In this document: piece after piece, positions 1 to 9,038 of the stretch
Layout of the letters: each line of letters begins with the position of its first letter
Numbering within the stretch: position 1 is the stretch's first letter
NCBI GenBank assembly: GCA_049276455.1
Contig: JBASWL010000224.1
Coordinates: forward strand, 62,001 to 126,000
From: Georgfuchsia sp049276455
Lineage (GTDB): Bacteria; Pseudomonadota; Gammaproteobacteria; Burkholderiales; Rhodocyclaceae
Reading direction: 5' to 3'
Length of the DNA stretch: 64,000 nt
Notes under the pieces: generated by a model
Told to the model about the DNA's origin: nothing
Seen by the model: the letters and a program-made list of their open reading frames with translations, nothing else
Databases searched by the model: none
Position numbers and translations under genes: made by a program

Positions 1-1
1 A

Positions 2-475
2 CGATTGCCGGTGCGTTTCGGCCTCAACGCCCTGCGCAGCGTGCCGGAACTGGTCTGGGCAACCCTGATGGTGCTGGCTGCCGGTCTTGGCCCCTTTGCC
101 GGGACGCTGGCACTGGCGCTGCACACCACCGGTGTGCTGGGGCGACTGTTCGCCGAAGCGATTGAAAATTCCCCGACTGCTGCAGAAACCTCGCTGCGCG
201 AGGCCGGCAGCGGCAGTGCTGCTGCCTTCGTCTATGGCACGCTGCCGCAGGTCTGGCCGCAATTCATCGCTTACAGTCTCTACCGCCTGGAAATGAATAT
301 ACGCATGGCGGCCATATTGGGCTTCGTCGGTGCCGGCGGGCTGGGCCAGATGCTCTACTACCATCTGTCCATCTTCCAGCAGGCGGAAGCGGCGACGGTG
401 CTGATCGCGATGCTGGCGCTGGTACTCGCCGTTGATGGACTCAGCTACCTGCTGCGCGGGCGGCTTACAAACTGA
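2..475 (+). CDS. Phosphonate-type ABC transporter permease (PhnE-like), 5' end missing
   Basis: This is the C-terminal 157 residues or so of an inner-membrane permease; the reading frame is open to the left edge, so the true start lies outside the window. It carries the EAA loop typical of binding-protein-dependent permeases (REAG...GTLPQ), which contacts the ATPase, followed by the GFVGAGGLGQ stretch characteristic of PhnE and related phosphonate/phosphite permeases. At least three hydrophobic segments are visible. The substrate cannot be told from this part: phosphonate is the default for the family, but other oxyanions or organic solutes are possible. Its stop codon lies 1 bp from the stop of the convergent DUF5062 gene. 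Confidence 0.8.
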   Translation, partial: RLPVRFGLNALRSVPELVWATLMVLAAGLGPFAGTLALALHTTGVLGRLFAEAIENSPTAAETSLREAGSGSAAAFVYGTLPQVWPQFIAYSLYRLEMNIRMAAILGFVGAGGLGQMLYYHLSIFQQAEAATVLIAMLALVLAVDGLSYLLRGRLTN

Positions 476-476
476 T

Positions 477-737
477 TTATTTCAAGAGCGGGTGATCTGC
501 CGGAAGCTGTTTGGAATACCAGATGGCAATCTTGTGGCGCAGGCTTTTTTCGGCAACCTGGTCTTCAGGCAAAGGCTGAATTACTTTGTCATGAACCAGC
601 AGGCGGTAGATATAGAGCAGCTTTTCGCTTGCCGAGTCGGTCGGCTCGAACTCGACGACGCCACGATTTTCGGCATACTTCACGCCCGCCTGCAAGGCGG
701 CTTTGAACAGCTCGTTTTCATGCTTAAGTTTCTTCAT
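477..737 (-). CDS. DUF5062 family protein
   Basis: A small protein of 86 residues whose body (KYAENRG.VEFE near the start, YRLLVHDKVIQPLPEDQ in the middle and a KQLPADHPLLK end) matches the DUF5062 family of proteobacteria, which has no established function. The frame is open further upstream, but the ATG at 735-737 is preceded by a strong GGAGG ribosome binding site 8 bases away and gives the family's usual length, so I place the start there. It is soluble, with no signal peptide or membrane segment. It stands alone, convergent with the ABC permease and divergent from the SCO1 gene. Confidence 0.75.
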   Translation of the reverse strand: MKKLKHENELFKAALQAGVKYAENRGVVEFEPTDSASEKLLYIYRLLVHDKVIQPLPEDQVAEKSLRHKIAIWYSKQLPADHPLLK

Positions 738-852
738 TGCAATGCCTCCGATTTCACGCAGCCGGTACCGGCGAGGTACTGCCGCAAAACAATGAGGAAA
801 GTATAGGCTACATGCTAGAGTTGGTTTTCCCAAGTCTGAGTTCCTTGCTCGT

Positions 853-1485
853 ATGTCCGTCATAAGTTCCCACGGGATTGCTCTTCACACCAGCCGGAGT
901 GTGGCTGCATTACACGCGTTGCTACTCGCACTGGCCATTCTGCTGGCGGCCTGCAGCCCGGAACCCGCGCACTTTAATGCCATCAACGTAACCGGGGCCA
1001 ACTGGGGCCGTGATTTCCATCTTGCCGATGCGAGTGGCAAGCCGCGTCAGCTGGCCGATTTCAAGGGCAAGGCGGTGGTGATTTTCTTCGGTTATGTGCA
1101 GTGCCCCGACGTTTGTCCTACCACCATGAACAAGCTGCACGAAGTGATGCGGCTGTTGGGCGACGAAGCGAATCGCGTCCAGGTGCTGTTCGTCACGCTT
1201 GATCCCGAGCGCGACACGCCGGAGTTGCTGGCGCAATACGTGCCTGCTTTCGATTCGCGCTTTCTCGGCCTTTACGGCAGTCTCGATGCGACGGCCGCGA
1301 TGGCGAAAGACTACAGGGTTTTCTATCAGAAGCGGGCGGGATCAAAGCCCGGGCGCTATACGATCGATCATTCGTCGGGACTATATGCTTATGATCCGCA
1401 GGGCCGCCTGCGGCTTTTTATATCCAACAATGAAGAAGCGGCGAAGATTGCCGCCGACCTCGGGCAGTTATTGGCAGGACGCTGA
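853..1485 (+). CDS. SCO1/SenC copper chaperone lipoprotein
   Basis: Thioredoxin-fold SCO1/SenC/PrrC family protein of 210 residues. It has the copper-binding CPDVC motif (C84, C88) and the matching distal histidine (H173, in IDHSSG), the three ligands used by SCO proteins to deliver copper to the CuA site of cytochrome c oxidase. A hydrophobic stretch at 20-33 ends in a lipobox, LAAC34, so it is probably a periplasm-facing lipoprotein. The ATG at 853 has a poor ribosome site; a GTG at 901, just before the hydrophobic stretch, is an alternative start. No oxidase genes are nearby in this window. Confidence 0.9.
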   Translation: MSVISSHGIALHTSRSVAALHALLLALAILLAACSPEPAHFNAINVTGANWGRDFHLADASGKPRQLADFKGKAVVIFFGYVQCPDVCPTTMNKLHEVMRLLGDEANRVQVLFVTLDPERDTPELLAQYVPAFDSRFLGLYGSLDATAAMAKDYRVFYQKRAGSKPGRYTIDHSSGLYAYDPQGRLRLFISNNEEAAKIAADLGQLLAGR

Positions 1486-1629
1486 TTTTCCAGATCAACC
1501 GGAAGCCGCAAGGCCGCAAGACTGTCTGCTGCAGTTGATTGTTGACGTCCCGCTACGCGTGGGTACGGAAACCTCAAATTGATTCACGTCAACAAAGTTA
1601 CACATCACGCGAATTTTTTAGGCAACAAT

Positions 1630-3093
1630 TTATAAACCAAGGTCCGCCCATAGCTCATCGATCCGCTGCTTTATCACAGTGTCCATAACGATGGGGCGAC
1701 CCCATTCGCGCCGGGTTTCGGCGGGCCATTTGTTGGTGGCGTCAATGCCCATCTTGCTGCCGAGTCCGGCCACCGGTGAGGCAAAGTCGAGATAGTCTAT
1801 CGGCGTGTTGTCGGCGATGAGTGTGTCGCGCCTGGCATCAACGCGTGTGGTAATGGCCCAGACCACATCCTTCCAGTCACGGATATTCACGTCGTCGTCG
1901 GTGACGATGATGAACTTGGTGTACATGAACTGGCGCAGGAAGCTCCAGATGCCGAACATCACGCGCTTGGCATGGCCGGGGTACTGCTTCTTCATGCTTA
2001 CCAGGGCAACGCGGTAGGAACAGCCTTCGGGCGGCAGGTAGAAATCGGTGATCTCGGGAAATTGCTTTTGCAGCAGTGGCACAAAGACTTCGTTCAGGGC
2101 GACGCCGAGCATGGCCGGCTCATCGGGTGGCTTGCCGGTGTAGGTGGAGTGATAGATCGGATCGCGGCGCATGGTCATGCGTTCGACGGTGAACACGGGG
2201 AATTCGGCCTGCTCGTTGTAGTAGCCGGTGTGGTCGCCATACGGCCCTTCCAATGCAGTTTCGCCGGGATGGATCACACCTTCGAGTACGATCTCCGCCC
2301 GCGCCGGCACTTGCAGATCTGAGCCGATGCACTTGACCAATTCGGTTTTGCCGCCGCGCAGCAGCCCGGCGAACTGATATTCCGATAGCGTATCCGGTAC
2401 CGGCGTCACCGCGCCGAGTATTGTGGCCGGATCGCAGCCAAGCACCACGGCAATCGGAAACGGCTGACCGGGATTTTTTTCGCAATGATCGCGAAAGTCG
2501 AGCGCGCCGCCGCGCTGCGCGAGCCAGCGCATGATGAGCTTGTTTTGGCCAATCAGTTGCTGCCGGTAGATGCCAAGGTTTTGCCGTGTCTTCAACGGCC
2601 CGCGTGTGACCGTGAGACCCCAGGTGATCAGGGGCGCCACATCACCCGGCCAGCAGGTCTGGATCGGCAGACGCGACAGATCGACATCCTTGCCTTCCCA
2701 CACCACTTCCTGACACGGCGCCGATGACACCACTTTCGGCGCCATGTTGAGCACCTGCTTCAGCAGCGGCAGTTTTCCCCAGGCATCCTTGATGCCCTTG
2801 GGCGGCTCGGGTTCCTTGAGATAGGCCAACAGCTTGCCGACTTCGCGCAGTGCGCCAATGTCTTCCTGGCCCATGCCCAGCGCAACGCGACGCGGCGTAC
2901 CGAACAGGTTTCCGAGTACGGGAAGCGACGAGCCCTTGGGTTTTTCGAACAGGATCGCCGGGCCACCGACACGCAGCACGCGGTCGCAGATCTCTGTCAT
3001 TTCCAGTTTCGGATCGACTTCGACGGCGACGCGTTTTAGCTCGCCAATTTTTTCCAGTTGCGCGATAAAGTCGCGCAGGTCGTGATATTTCAT
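1630..3093 (-). CDS. ubiD: 3-octaprenyl-4-hydroxybenzoate decarboxylase UbiD
   Basis: At 487 residues this is close to E. coli UbiD (497) and is recognisable along its whole length, including the central EGPYGDHTGYYN block and the following VERMTMRRDPIYHSTYTG block that form the prenylated-FMN site. It decarboxylates 3-polyprenyl-4-hydroxybenzoate in ubiquinone synthesis; it needs prenylated FMN made by UbiX, whose gene is not in the window. It is the last gene of a minus-strand run ubiC-ubiA-ubiD, separated from ubiA by 150 bp that hold a GC hairpin, so it may also be transcribed on its own. Other UbiD-family decarboxylases exist, but the context supports the ubiquinone role. Confidence 0.93.
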   Translation of the reverse strand: MKYHDLRDFIAQLEKIGELKRVAVEVDPKLEMTEICDRVLRVGGPAILFEKPKGSSLPVLGNLFGTPRRVALGMGQEDIGALREVGKLLAYLKEPEPPKGIKDAWGKLPLLKQVLNMAPKVVSSAPCQEVVWEGKDVDLSRLPIQTCWPGDVAPLITWGLTVTRGPLKTRQNLGIYRQQLIGQNKLIMRWLAQRGGALDFRDHCEKNPGQPFPIAVVLGCDPATILGAVTPVPDTLSEYQFAGLLRGGKTELVKCIGSDLQVPARAEIVLEGVIHPGETALEGPYGDHTGYYNEQAEFPVFTVERMTMRRDPIYHSTYTGKPPDEPAMLGVALNEVFVPLLQKQFPEITDFYLPPEGCSYRVALVSMKKQYPGHAKRVMFGIWSFLRQFMYTKFIIVTDDDVNIRDWKDVVWAITTRVDARRDTLIADNTPIDYLDFASPVAGLGSKMGIDATNKWPAETRREWGRPIVMDTVIKQRIDELWADLGL

Positions 3094-3170
3094 GTTGACG
3101 CGCAGCTTCGCAAGTGCCGCCTCGGCGGGAACAAATGCGCAAAGGCAAATTGAATGCCCCCCACCCCCAT

Positions 3171-3189
3171 CCCCGCCCCAAGGGCGGGG
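3171..3189. repeat. GC-rich intergenic hairpin between ubiA and ubiD
   Basis: Perfect 8-bp stem (CCCCGCCC / GGGCGGGG) with a CAA loop, preceded by a C-rich run. Similar C-rich/G-rich hairpins with a TTACTG-like flank occur at 32709 and 33981, so this looks like a small genome-wide intergenic repeat rather than a classical terminator; there is no T-run on either side. Confidence 0.5.
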
Positions 3190-3243
3190 TTACTGATTTG
3201 CTCACTGCGCTCGAATATCACAAGGCGCTCCGTTTTTGTATCT

Positions 3244-4128
3244 TCACGTTAGTAAATGTATGAGGTTGAGTTCCGCTACGATACCCGCAAACACCGCAGC
3301 ACCGAACCAGTTGTTGTGCAGGAATGCCTTGAAGCAGCGTTGGCGGTCACGGCTGCGGATCAGGGTGTAGTGATAGATGGCAATGCCGGCGGCGACTGCC
3401 AACCCGGCAAAGTAGGCGGCTCCATAGTGCAGCTTGTACCCTACGGTAGCCAGAATGCTTAATGCAATGAGGTAGCACAGCATCACCGCAACGATATCGT
3501 AGCGGCCAAAGGTAATGGCTGAGGTCTTGATGCCGATCTTGAGATCGTCCTCGCGATCCACCATCGCATATTCGGTGTCGTAGGCAATGGTCCAGAAGAT
3601 GTTTGCCAGCAGCAGCGTCCAGGCAATCGGGGGTACATGTTCCAGTATGGCAGCGAAGGCCATCGGGATGCCGAAACCGAAGGCAACACCGAGATAGGCT
3701 TGCGGTATGGCGAGAAAGCGCTTGGTGAAGGGGTAGCTCACGGCGAGGAAAACGGCGGCAAAAGAGAGGTAGATCACCAACGGTGGCAGCCACAGGATCA
3801 GCAGCAGGGCGCAAAGCGAAAGACTGCCAGCCAGCCCCATAGCTTCCTTGGTAGACACCCGGCGCGCAGCGAGCGGCCGGTTTTTGGTGCGTTCAACAAG
3901 CGGATCAAAGTCGCGGTCGGCGTAGTCGTTGATCACGCAGCCAGCAGAGCGCATCAGCGCTGTGCCCAGCACGAAAACCCAGACGAGGGGCCAATAGGGG
4001 TGGCCTTGGCTGGCAATCCACAGCGCCCATAGCGTTGGCCACAGCAGTAGCAGGATGCCGATCGGTTTGTCGAGCCGCATCAGCTTCTCGTAGAGATCGA
4101 GGCGTTGCTTGATCACGGTGATGTTCAT
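3244..4128 (-). CDS. ubiA: 4-hydroxybenzoate octaprenyltransferase UbiA
   Basis: A polytopic membrane prenyltransferase of 294 residues. Both aspartate-rich motifs are present: NDYADRDFD in the first half, and DTEYAMVDREDD in the second. It joins a polyprenyl chain to 4-hydroxybenzoate, the first committed membrane step of ubiquinone synthesis. The frame is open 82 codons further upstream, but that extension lies inside ubiC and has no family similarity; the ATG at 4126-4128 overlaps the ubiC stop as ATGA, the classic sign of translational coupling. It takes the product of UbiC and supplies the substrate of UbiD. Confidence 0.95.
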   Translation of the reverse strand: MNITVIKQRLDLYEKLMRLDKPIGILLLLWPTLWALWIASQGHPYWPLVWVFVLGTALMRSAGCVINDYADRDFDPLVERTKNRPLAARRVSTKEAMGLAGSLSLCALLLILWLPPLVIYLSFAAVFLAVSYPFTKRFLAIPQAYLGVAFGFGIPMAFAAILEHVPPIAWTLLLANIFWTIAYDTEYAMVDREDDLKIGIKTSAITFGRYDIVAVMLCYLIALSILATVGYKLHYGAAYFAGLAVAAGIAIYHYTLIRSRDRQRCFKAFLHNNWFGAAVFAGIVAELNLIHLLT

Positions 4129-4643
4129 GGTTCGAGCCGGCAGATTGCGGGCAGGAATACTTCGGTTACCAGTAGCGGCGCACCACGCTTGTAAAACGCC
4201 GAGCGGCGCGCCCAGAGCGGGAATTTGGTTTGTGGCAAGGCCTGCAGGATGCGCTGCCCGAGCGGGTCGATCGCAGTTACAGCACGATAGTGCAGGGGAT
4301 GACGCACTATGGAACGATCGGCGAACAGCAACTCGGCCAGCGGCCGCGAACCGAGGCCACGGACCGCGCGCCACGGACCGCGCGTGCGGCGCTGCGAGAC
4401 CACGCTATGAGCAAATACCAATGGCACATCGCCTTCCATTAGCAGAACTTCGCGCACCGTTACGCCGCGACGATGCCCCAACAGGACTCTCTCCTCCGGC
4501 AAGGCGGACATGCAACGCTGTACCAGCCGGCGCACGCGGAAGTCATGCCCGGCGCGGCGGATATGCGCCGTCAGCGAGCCTCCGGCAGCAAGCCAGGCCG
4601 CAAGGCGGCGATCGTGCGTAAGGTGAAGTGTCCAGTGTTTCAT
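4125..4643 (-). CDS. ubiC: Chorismate lyase UbiC
   Basis: A protein of 172 residues with the UbiC pattern: a central VREVLLM..DVPLVFAHS strand pair, the GLGSRPLAELLF stretch, and the LWARRSAFY..G.PLLVTEVFLP ending. It cleaves chorismate to pyruvate and 4-hydroxybenzoate, feeding UbiA. The gene overlaps ubiA by four bases and starts 12 bp after the upstream LplT-like gene, so it belongs to the minus-strand run ridA-recG-lplT-ubiC-ubiA. No signal peptide is present, as expected for a cytoplasmic enzyme. Confidence 0.9.
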   Translation of the reverse strand: MKHWTLHLTHDRRLAAWLAAGGSLTAHIRRAGHDFRVRRLVQRCMSALPEERVLLGHRRGVTVREVLLMEGDVPLVFAHSVVSQRRTRGPWRAVRGLGSRPLAELLFADRSIVRHPLHYRAVTAIDPLGQRILQALPQTKFPLWARRSAFYKRGAPLLVTEVFLPAICRLEP

Positions 4644-4655
4644 TGCCGCCGAATT

Positions 4656-5993
4656 TTATCCTGTGCGATTGGCAAGATTGCGAACCCAGGCCACAAAGCG
4701 TTGACCGAACTCCGGTGCGCTGTAAAACAAACCAGTTGCGACCAGGGCATTGGCCAGTGCAGCCAGAGCAAAGAGATGCGGAATCGACATTCCGGTACCC
4801 AGCAGTGCGCTGGCGCCCAAGGCCCCGGCCACCATGAAGAAGGCATTCATGATGTTGTTGGCGGCAATGATTCGGGCGCGCTTGTCTTCGGCGCTGCGCG
4901 CCTGCATCATGGCATACAGTGGTACGCAGAAGAATCCGCCAAAAGCTCCAAGCAACAGCAGATCGGCGAGGATGTGCCAGGTGCCGATCATGGAAACAAG
5001 CTGCGTTAGCGGTATCGGCGCATGATCCGACATATAAAACTGAACTGGCGAAGCCATCGCGAAATCCAGGCCGAACAGAGTGAGGCCGGCCGCGCCGAAC
5101 GGCACCAGACCGAGTTCCACCTTGTGCCCGGAAAGCCGGTCGCTAGCGAGCGATCCGCTACCGATGCCGACGGTGAAAACTGCCAGCAGCAGCGTTACCA
5201 ACAGTTCATCGCCACCCAGCACGAGCTTGGCATAAGCGGGGAACTGGGCCAGGAGCAGTGCCCCATAGAGCCAGAACCACGACAGACCGATGATGGCGAT
5301 GAACACCTCGCGATTCTTGCGCGCATCGGCAATGCAACGCCATGTGTCAATGACGGGATTGAAGCGGATCATCAGCTGGGATGCCGCAGAAGGCGCAGGC
5401 GGAATGCCGCGACTCGCGGCATAACCGGCAAGTGCGATCAACAATGCAGCTATCGAAATCCACATCGTGCCACCATCGAGTGCAGCAAGCAGTCCGCCGA
5501 CAATGGTGCCGAGCAGGATGGCAGTAAAGGTCCCGGCTTCGACCAGCGCATTACCCGCAACCAGTTCGTTCGGACGCAGATGTTGCGGCAGGATGGCGTA
5601 CTTGACGGGGCCGAACAGCGTCGATTGCAAGCCCATCAGAAACAGGGCGCCCAGCAACACTGCGAGGCTGTGCGCGGCAAAGCCGATGCCGGCCAGTGCC
5701 ATGATGGCAATTTCCATTTGTTTGGTAAAACGCGCGATGCGCGCCTTGTCGAGCTTGTCGACGAGTTGCCCGGCAGTGGCCGAGAACAGGAAAAACGGCA
5801 GGATGAAAATCCCTGCGGCGAGATTGCCAAGCAGTTCCGGCGCAAGCGCAGTCCAGCTCGCGGCCTTGAAGATGAGCAATACTACCAGCGCATTCTTGAA
5901 CAGGTTGTCGTTGAACGCGCCGAGGAACTGCGTGATGAAGAGGGGCAGGAAGCGGTTTGTGCGCAGCAGACTGGATTGGATGGAGTTTGCCAA
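4656..5993 (-). CDS. LplT-like MFS lysophospholipid transporter
   Basis: A major facilitator protein of 445 residues with about twelve hydrophobic segments. The N-terminal FLPLFITQFLGAFNDNLFKNA signature and the FGPVKYAILPQHL stretch are typical of LplT and the MFS half of LplT-acyltransferase fusions, which flip lysophospholipids inward for re-acylation. No acyltransferase domain is attached or adjacent, so the partner enzyme is encoded elsewhere or absent. The start is separated by only one base from the recG stop, indicating co-transcription with recG. Substrate assignment rests on family membership only. Confidence 0.8.
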   Translation of the reverse strand: MANSIQSSLLRTNRFLPLFITQFLGAFNDNLFKNALVVLLIFKAASWTALAPELLGNLAAGIFILPFFLFSATAGQLVDKLDKARIARFTKQMEIAIMALAGIGFAAHSLAVLLGALFLMGLQSTLFGPVKYAILPQHLRPNELVAGNALVEAGTFTAILLGTIVGGLLAALDGGTMWISIAALLIALAGYAASRGIPPAPSAASQLMIRFNPVIDTWRCIADARKNREVFIAIIGLSWFWLYGALLLAQFPAYAKLVLGGDELLVTLLLAVFTVGIGSGSLASDRLSGHKVELGLVPFGAAGLTLFGLDFAMASPVQFYMSDHAPIPLTQLVSMIGTWHILADLLLLGAFGGFFCVPLYAMMQARSAEDKRARIIAANNIMNAFFMVAGALGASALLGTGMSIPHLFALAALANALVATGLFYSAPEFGQRFVAWVRNLANRTG

Positions 5994-5994
5994 T

Positions 5995-8022
5995 TCAGGC
6001 TTTCAGCAATTGTTCGCGCCCTGCCATCCAGCGTTGCAGATGTCGCTCGGCGAAATCAGGATAGTCGCACAACATTTTGTCGGCAGCGGCACGCGCTGCT
6101 TCTACCATTTTCGTATCGTCGAGATCAGCATAACGCAGCAAGGGCATGCCGCTTTGGCGCGCGCCGATGAATTCTCCCGGGCCGCGCAGTGCCAGATCCT
6201 GGCGCGCGATCTCAAAACCGTCGCTGGTTTCATAAATGGCCTTGAGGCGCTGGCGGGCAGTTTGCGACAAGGGCGAGGCATATAGCAGGATACAGACCGA
6301 ATCTGCAACGCCGCGCCCGATGCGGCCGCGCAACTGGTGAAGTTGGGCGAGGCCGAAGCGTTCGGCATGTTCGATCACCATGAGGCTGGCGTTGGGTACG
6401 TCGACGCCAACTTCGATTATCGTCGTTGCCACCAGCACCTGTATCTCGCCGCGCGTGAAGGAATCCATTGCCGCGGCCTTTTCTTCGCTGCGTAGCCGTC
6501 CATGAACCAGTCCGATGCGCAAGTCCGGCATGTCGGTCGTGAGATGCGTGAAGGTTTCTTCAGCAGTCTTGAGTTGCAGGGTTTCACTTTCTTCAACCAG
6601 TGGGCAGACCCAGTAAGCCTGGCGCCCCTGTTGGCAGCCTTCACGCACCCGGGCAATGACCTGGTCGCGCTTGCCTTCGGTCACGAGCTTGGTCTTTACC
6701 GGCGTCCTTCCCGGTGGCAGTTCATCCAGTACCGATACATCAAGATCGGCGTAATAACTCATCGCCAAGGTGCGCGGAATCGGCGTAGCCGACATGGTGA
6801 GTTGATGCGGTGATGCTGCTTTCTGCTTGAGTGCGAGGCGCTGGCGCACACCAAAGCGGTGCTGCTCATCGACAATGGTCAGCCCCAGTTTCGCAAATGC
6901 GACATCGTCCTCGATCAGCGCATGCGTGCCGACCACCAGCATGGCGTCGCCGCTGGCAATGGCTGCGGCTATTTCGGTTTTCTGCTTTTTCCTGAGACTG
7001 CCCGACAGCCACGCTACTTGCATGTTCAGCGGGTCGAGCCAGGAACGCAGCTTGCGATAGTGCTGCTCGGCGAGGATTTCAGTGGGCGCCATCATCACCG
7101 CCTGATAACCGTTCTCCGCTGCCTGCAACATGGCGAGTGCAGCAACGATGGTCTTGCCGCTACCTACATCGCCCTGCAGCAGGCGTTGCATGGGGTACGG
7201 TTGCGCCAGGTCGGCGGCGATTTCGCACCACGACTTTTGCTGGGCACGCGTGAGCTTGAACGGCAGCGCCGCGAGCAGCTTTCCGGTCAGCCGGTTTTTC
7301 GCTGGCAGATACGGTGCGCCACGTGTCCGACGGGCAGCATAAGCACGCCGTAGCGAGAGCTGTTGTGCCAGCAATTCGTCGAAACGAATGCGCTGCCAGT
7401 AAGGCTGCAAGGCTCGGGTCAATTCATCCTCCGAAGCAGCCCCCGGCGGTTGGTGCAAATGGCGGATGCTTTCGGAAAACCCGTGCAGCGTGCCGCGTAG
7501 CTCGTCGGGAACTGTGTCGTCAAGCGCGTCCTGTTGCAAGGTATTGCCGATCAGCTTGCGCAATGTCGTCTGGCCGACACCGGCAACCGTCGGATAGATC
7601 GGCGTCAATGCTTGCGGCAAGGGCTCTTCTCCACGCAAGACGTGAAAACGTGGATGGATCAATTCAGTGCCAAAGAACCCGCCGCGCACTTCGCCAAAGG
7701 CACGCAAGCGCGCGCCGGGTTGCAAGGCTTTTTGCTGGCTGGGGTAGAAATTGAGAAAGCGCAACAGCAGCGTGCCGCTGCCATCGCGAACATGACACAG
7801 CAATTGACGTCGCGGCCGGTAGGCAATCTCGGTGGAGACGACTTCGAGTTCAAACTGCGCCGCCACGCCCGGCACCGCGTCGCGCACCGGTGTAATGCGG
7901 GTCTCGTCTTCATAACGCAGCGGCAGGTGCAGCAGCAGGTCGGCGTTGCGATGCAGCCCCAGTTTTTCCAGCTTGGCGGCGAGCGCCGGCCCTGCGCCCG
8001 CGATTGGTGGCGTGTTACTCAA
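5995..8022 (-). CDS. recG: ATP-dependent DNA helicase RecG
   Basis: A 675-residue protein with the complete RecG architecture: N-terminal wedge/OB region (residues 1-240), Walker A GDVGSGKT at 284-291, DEQH box at 385-388, the QLRGRIGRG motif VI region near 575, and the C-terminal RecG region ending in the YPDF/L..W tail. RecG remodels stalled replication forks and branch-migrates Holliday junctions. Length is slightly shorter than E. coli RecG (693). The start overlaps the ridA stop by 8 bases and the stop is 1 base from the LplT-like gene, so it sits inside an operon. Confidence 0.96.
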   Translation of the reverse strand: MSNTPPIAGAGPALAAKLEKLGLHRNADLLLHLPLRYEDETRITPVRDAVPGVAAQFELEVVSTEIAYRPRRQLLCHVRDGSGTLLLRFLNFYPSQQKALQPGARLRAFGEVRGGFFGTELIHPRFHVLRGEEPLPQALTPIYPTVAGVGQTTLRKLIGNTLQQDALDDTVPDELRGTLHGFSESIRHLHQPPGAASEDELTRALQPYWQRIRFDELLAQQLSLRRAYAARRTRGAPYLPAKNRLTGKLLAALPFKLTRAQQKSWCEIAADLAQPYPMQRLLQGDVGSGKTIVAALAMLQAAENGYQAVMMAPTEILAEQHYRKLRSWLDPLNMQVAWLSGSLRKKQKTEIAAAIASGDAMLVVGTHALIEDDVAFAKLGLTIVDEQHRFGVRQRLALKQKAASPHQLTMSATPIPRTLAMSYYADLDVSVLDELPPGRTPVKTKLVTEGKRDQVIARVREGCQQGRQAYWVCPLVEESETLQLKTAEETFTHLTTDMPDLRIGLVHGRLRSEEKAAAMDSFTRGEIQVLVATTIIEVGVDVPNASLMVIEHAERFGLAQLHQLRGRIGRGVADSVCILLYASPLSQTARQRLKAIYETSDGFEIARQDLALRGPGEFIGARQSGMPLLRYADLDDTKMVEAARAAADKMLCDYPDFAERHLQRWMAGREQLLKA

Positions 8023-8395
8023 CGAGAATTACGGCGTCGGCCTCCACCAGCGCCCCGCGCGGCAATTCTTTCACGCCTACTGCTGCGCGCGCCGGATAGG
8101 GCTCGGCCACGTAGAGTGCCATGACCTCATTGACCTTGGCGAAATTGGCGAGATCGGTGAGGTAGATGTTGAACTTGAGGGCGTTGTTGAGCGATGTGCC
8201 GGCAGCTTCGGCCACGGCCTTGAGGTTGTCGAAGACACGCACAATTTGCGCGTCGATGCCATCGACCATTTGCATGGTTCTCGGGTCGAGGCCGATCTGG
8301 CCCGACACATAAAGCGTGTTGCCGGCAAGTACCGCCTGTGAATAGATGCCGATGGCCGACGGAGCATTCGGGGTTGAGATGATGGTTCTTGTCAT
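8015..8395 (-). CDS. ridA: RidA family enamine/imine deaminase
   Basis: A 126-residue YjgF/YER057c/UK114 protein with the family hallmarks near the start (PNAPSAIGIYSQAV), YVSGQIGLDP, and a conserved arginine in PYPARAAVGV that binds the carboxylate of the substrate. RidA hydrolyses reactive 2-aminoacrylate-type enamines formed by PLP enzymes. I chose the ATG at 8393-8395 (MTRTII...) over the upstream frame extension because it fits the family length. A TTGCGC/GCGCAA hairpin at 8403-8419 lies just upstream of the start, between this gene and the SPOR gene. It overlaps recG by 8 bases. Confidence 0.93.
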   Translation of the reverse strand: MTRTIISTPNAPSAIGIYSQAVLAGNTLYVSGQIGLDPRTMQMVDGIDAQIVRVFDNLKAVAEAAGTSLNNALKFNIYLTDLANFAKVNEVMALYVAEPYPARAAVGVKELPRGALVEADAVILVE

Positions 8396-8435
8396 GGTAC
8401 TTTTGCGCCAAAAGCGCAAGGATACTGTGTAAAAC

Positions 8436-9038
8436 CTAGTGGTGGATTGCCATCAACAAACCAGCATTGAGACCCATTGCATTCAGTTTGGTACGGGCTA
8501 CATCTGCCTCCGCCTTGGTTCTGAATGGCCCCACCTGAACGCGGGCTTCTATCTGGGCCGGAACACCGATCTTCTGCAATCTGGCGAGCAATTCCTGAGC
8601 ATTATCGACATTGTTGAATACCCCCATTTGCAGCACAAAATGGCGCTCCCTTTGCGCATCCTGCGCCAAGGCACGAATGGGAGTCGGTTTTGCAAGCGGG
8701 TGCAACTGCTTGGGTAACGGTGCCGAAGCCGAGGAGCTTTCTTCCGGTTCCGCAGACATCTTGATGGTTGGGACAGCTTGCGGCTGCGGTGGCTCGGGCG
8801 GTATCGTAGCCTCCGGTGGTACGGCAACAGCATCAATCGGCTTCAAGGCATCAGTCATGATGGGCGTTACGACAATCTTGGCAGAGGAACTCGCGGGAGC
8901 CACGTACAAGCTGTCAATGACTGCGAGTCCGCCAAGCAATACCACAATGGCAACCCCGGCAAGCGCAATACGATTGATCAGACGCCGCCGCAGCGTGTCT
9001 TCATCAAGGCTATCAGGCTGCAGCTCGGTATCCGTCAT
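8436..9038 (-). CDS. SPOR domain protein with one membrane segment
   Basis: About 200 residues: a short cytoplasmic N-terminus, one transmembrane helix (about residues 20-42), a proline- and serine-rich periplasmic linker, and a C-terminal SPOR domain (from HFVLQMGVF to the end). SPOR domains bind denuded glycan strands at the division septum. I prefer the ATG at 9036-9038; a GTG at 9050 in the same frame is possible. The 5' end overlaps the upstream DUF2802 gene by 26 bases, so the two are probably translated together. Specific role unknown. Confidence 0.78.
   Translation of the reverse strand: MTDTELQPDSLDEDTLRRRLINRIALAGVAIVVLLGGLAVIDSLYVAPASSSAKIVVTPIMTDALKPIDAVAVPPEATIPPEPPQPQAVPTIKMSAEPEESSSASAPLPKQLHPLAKPTPIRALAQDAQRERHFVLQMGVFNNVDNAQELLARLQKIGVPAQIEARVQVGPFRTKAEADVARTKLNAMGLNAGLLMAIHH

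Noticed and set aside
5022..6170. Plus-strand frame of 382 codons opposite the LplT-like gene
   Set aside because: Very rich in Q, R and E as expected for the complement of a hydrophobic membrane protein gene; no family match.
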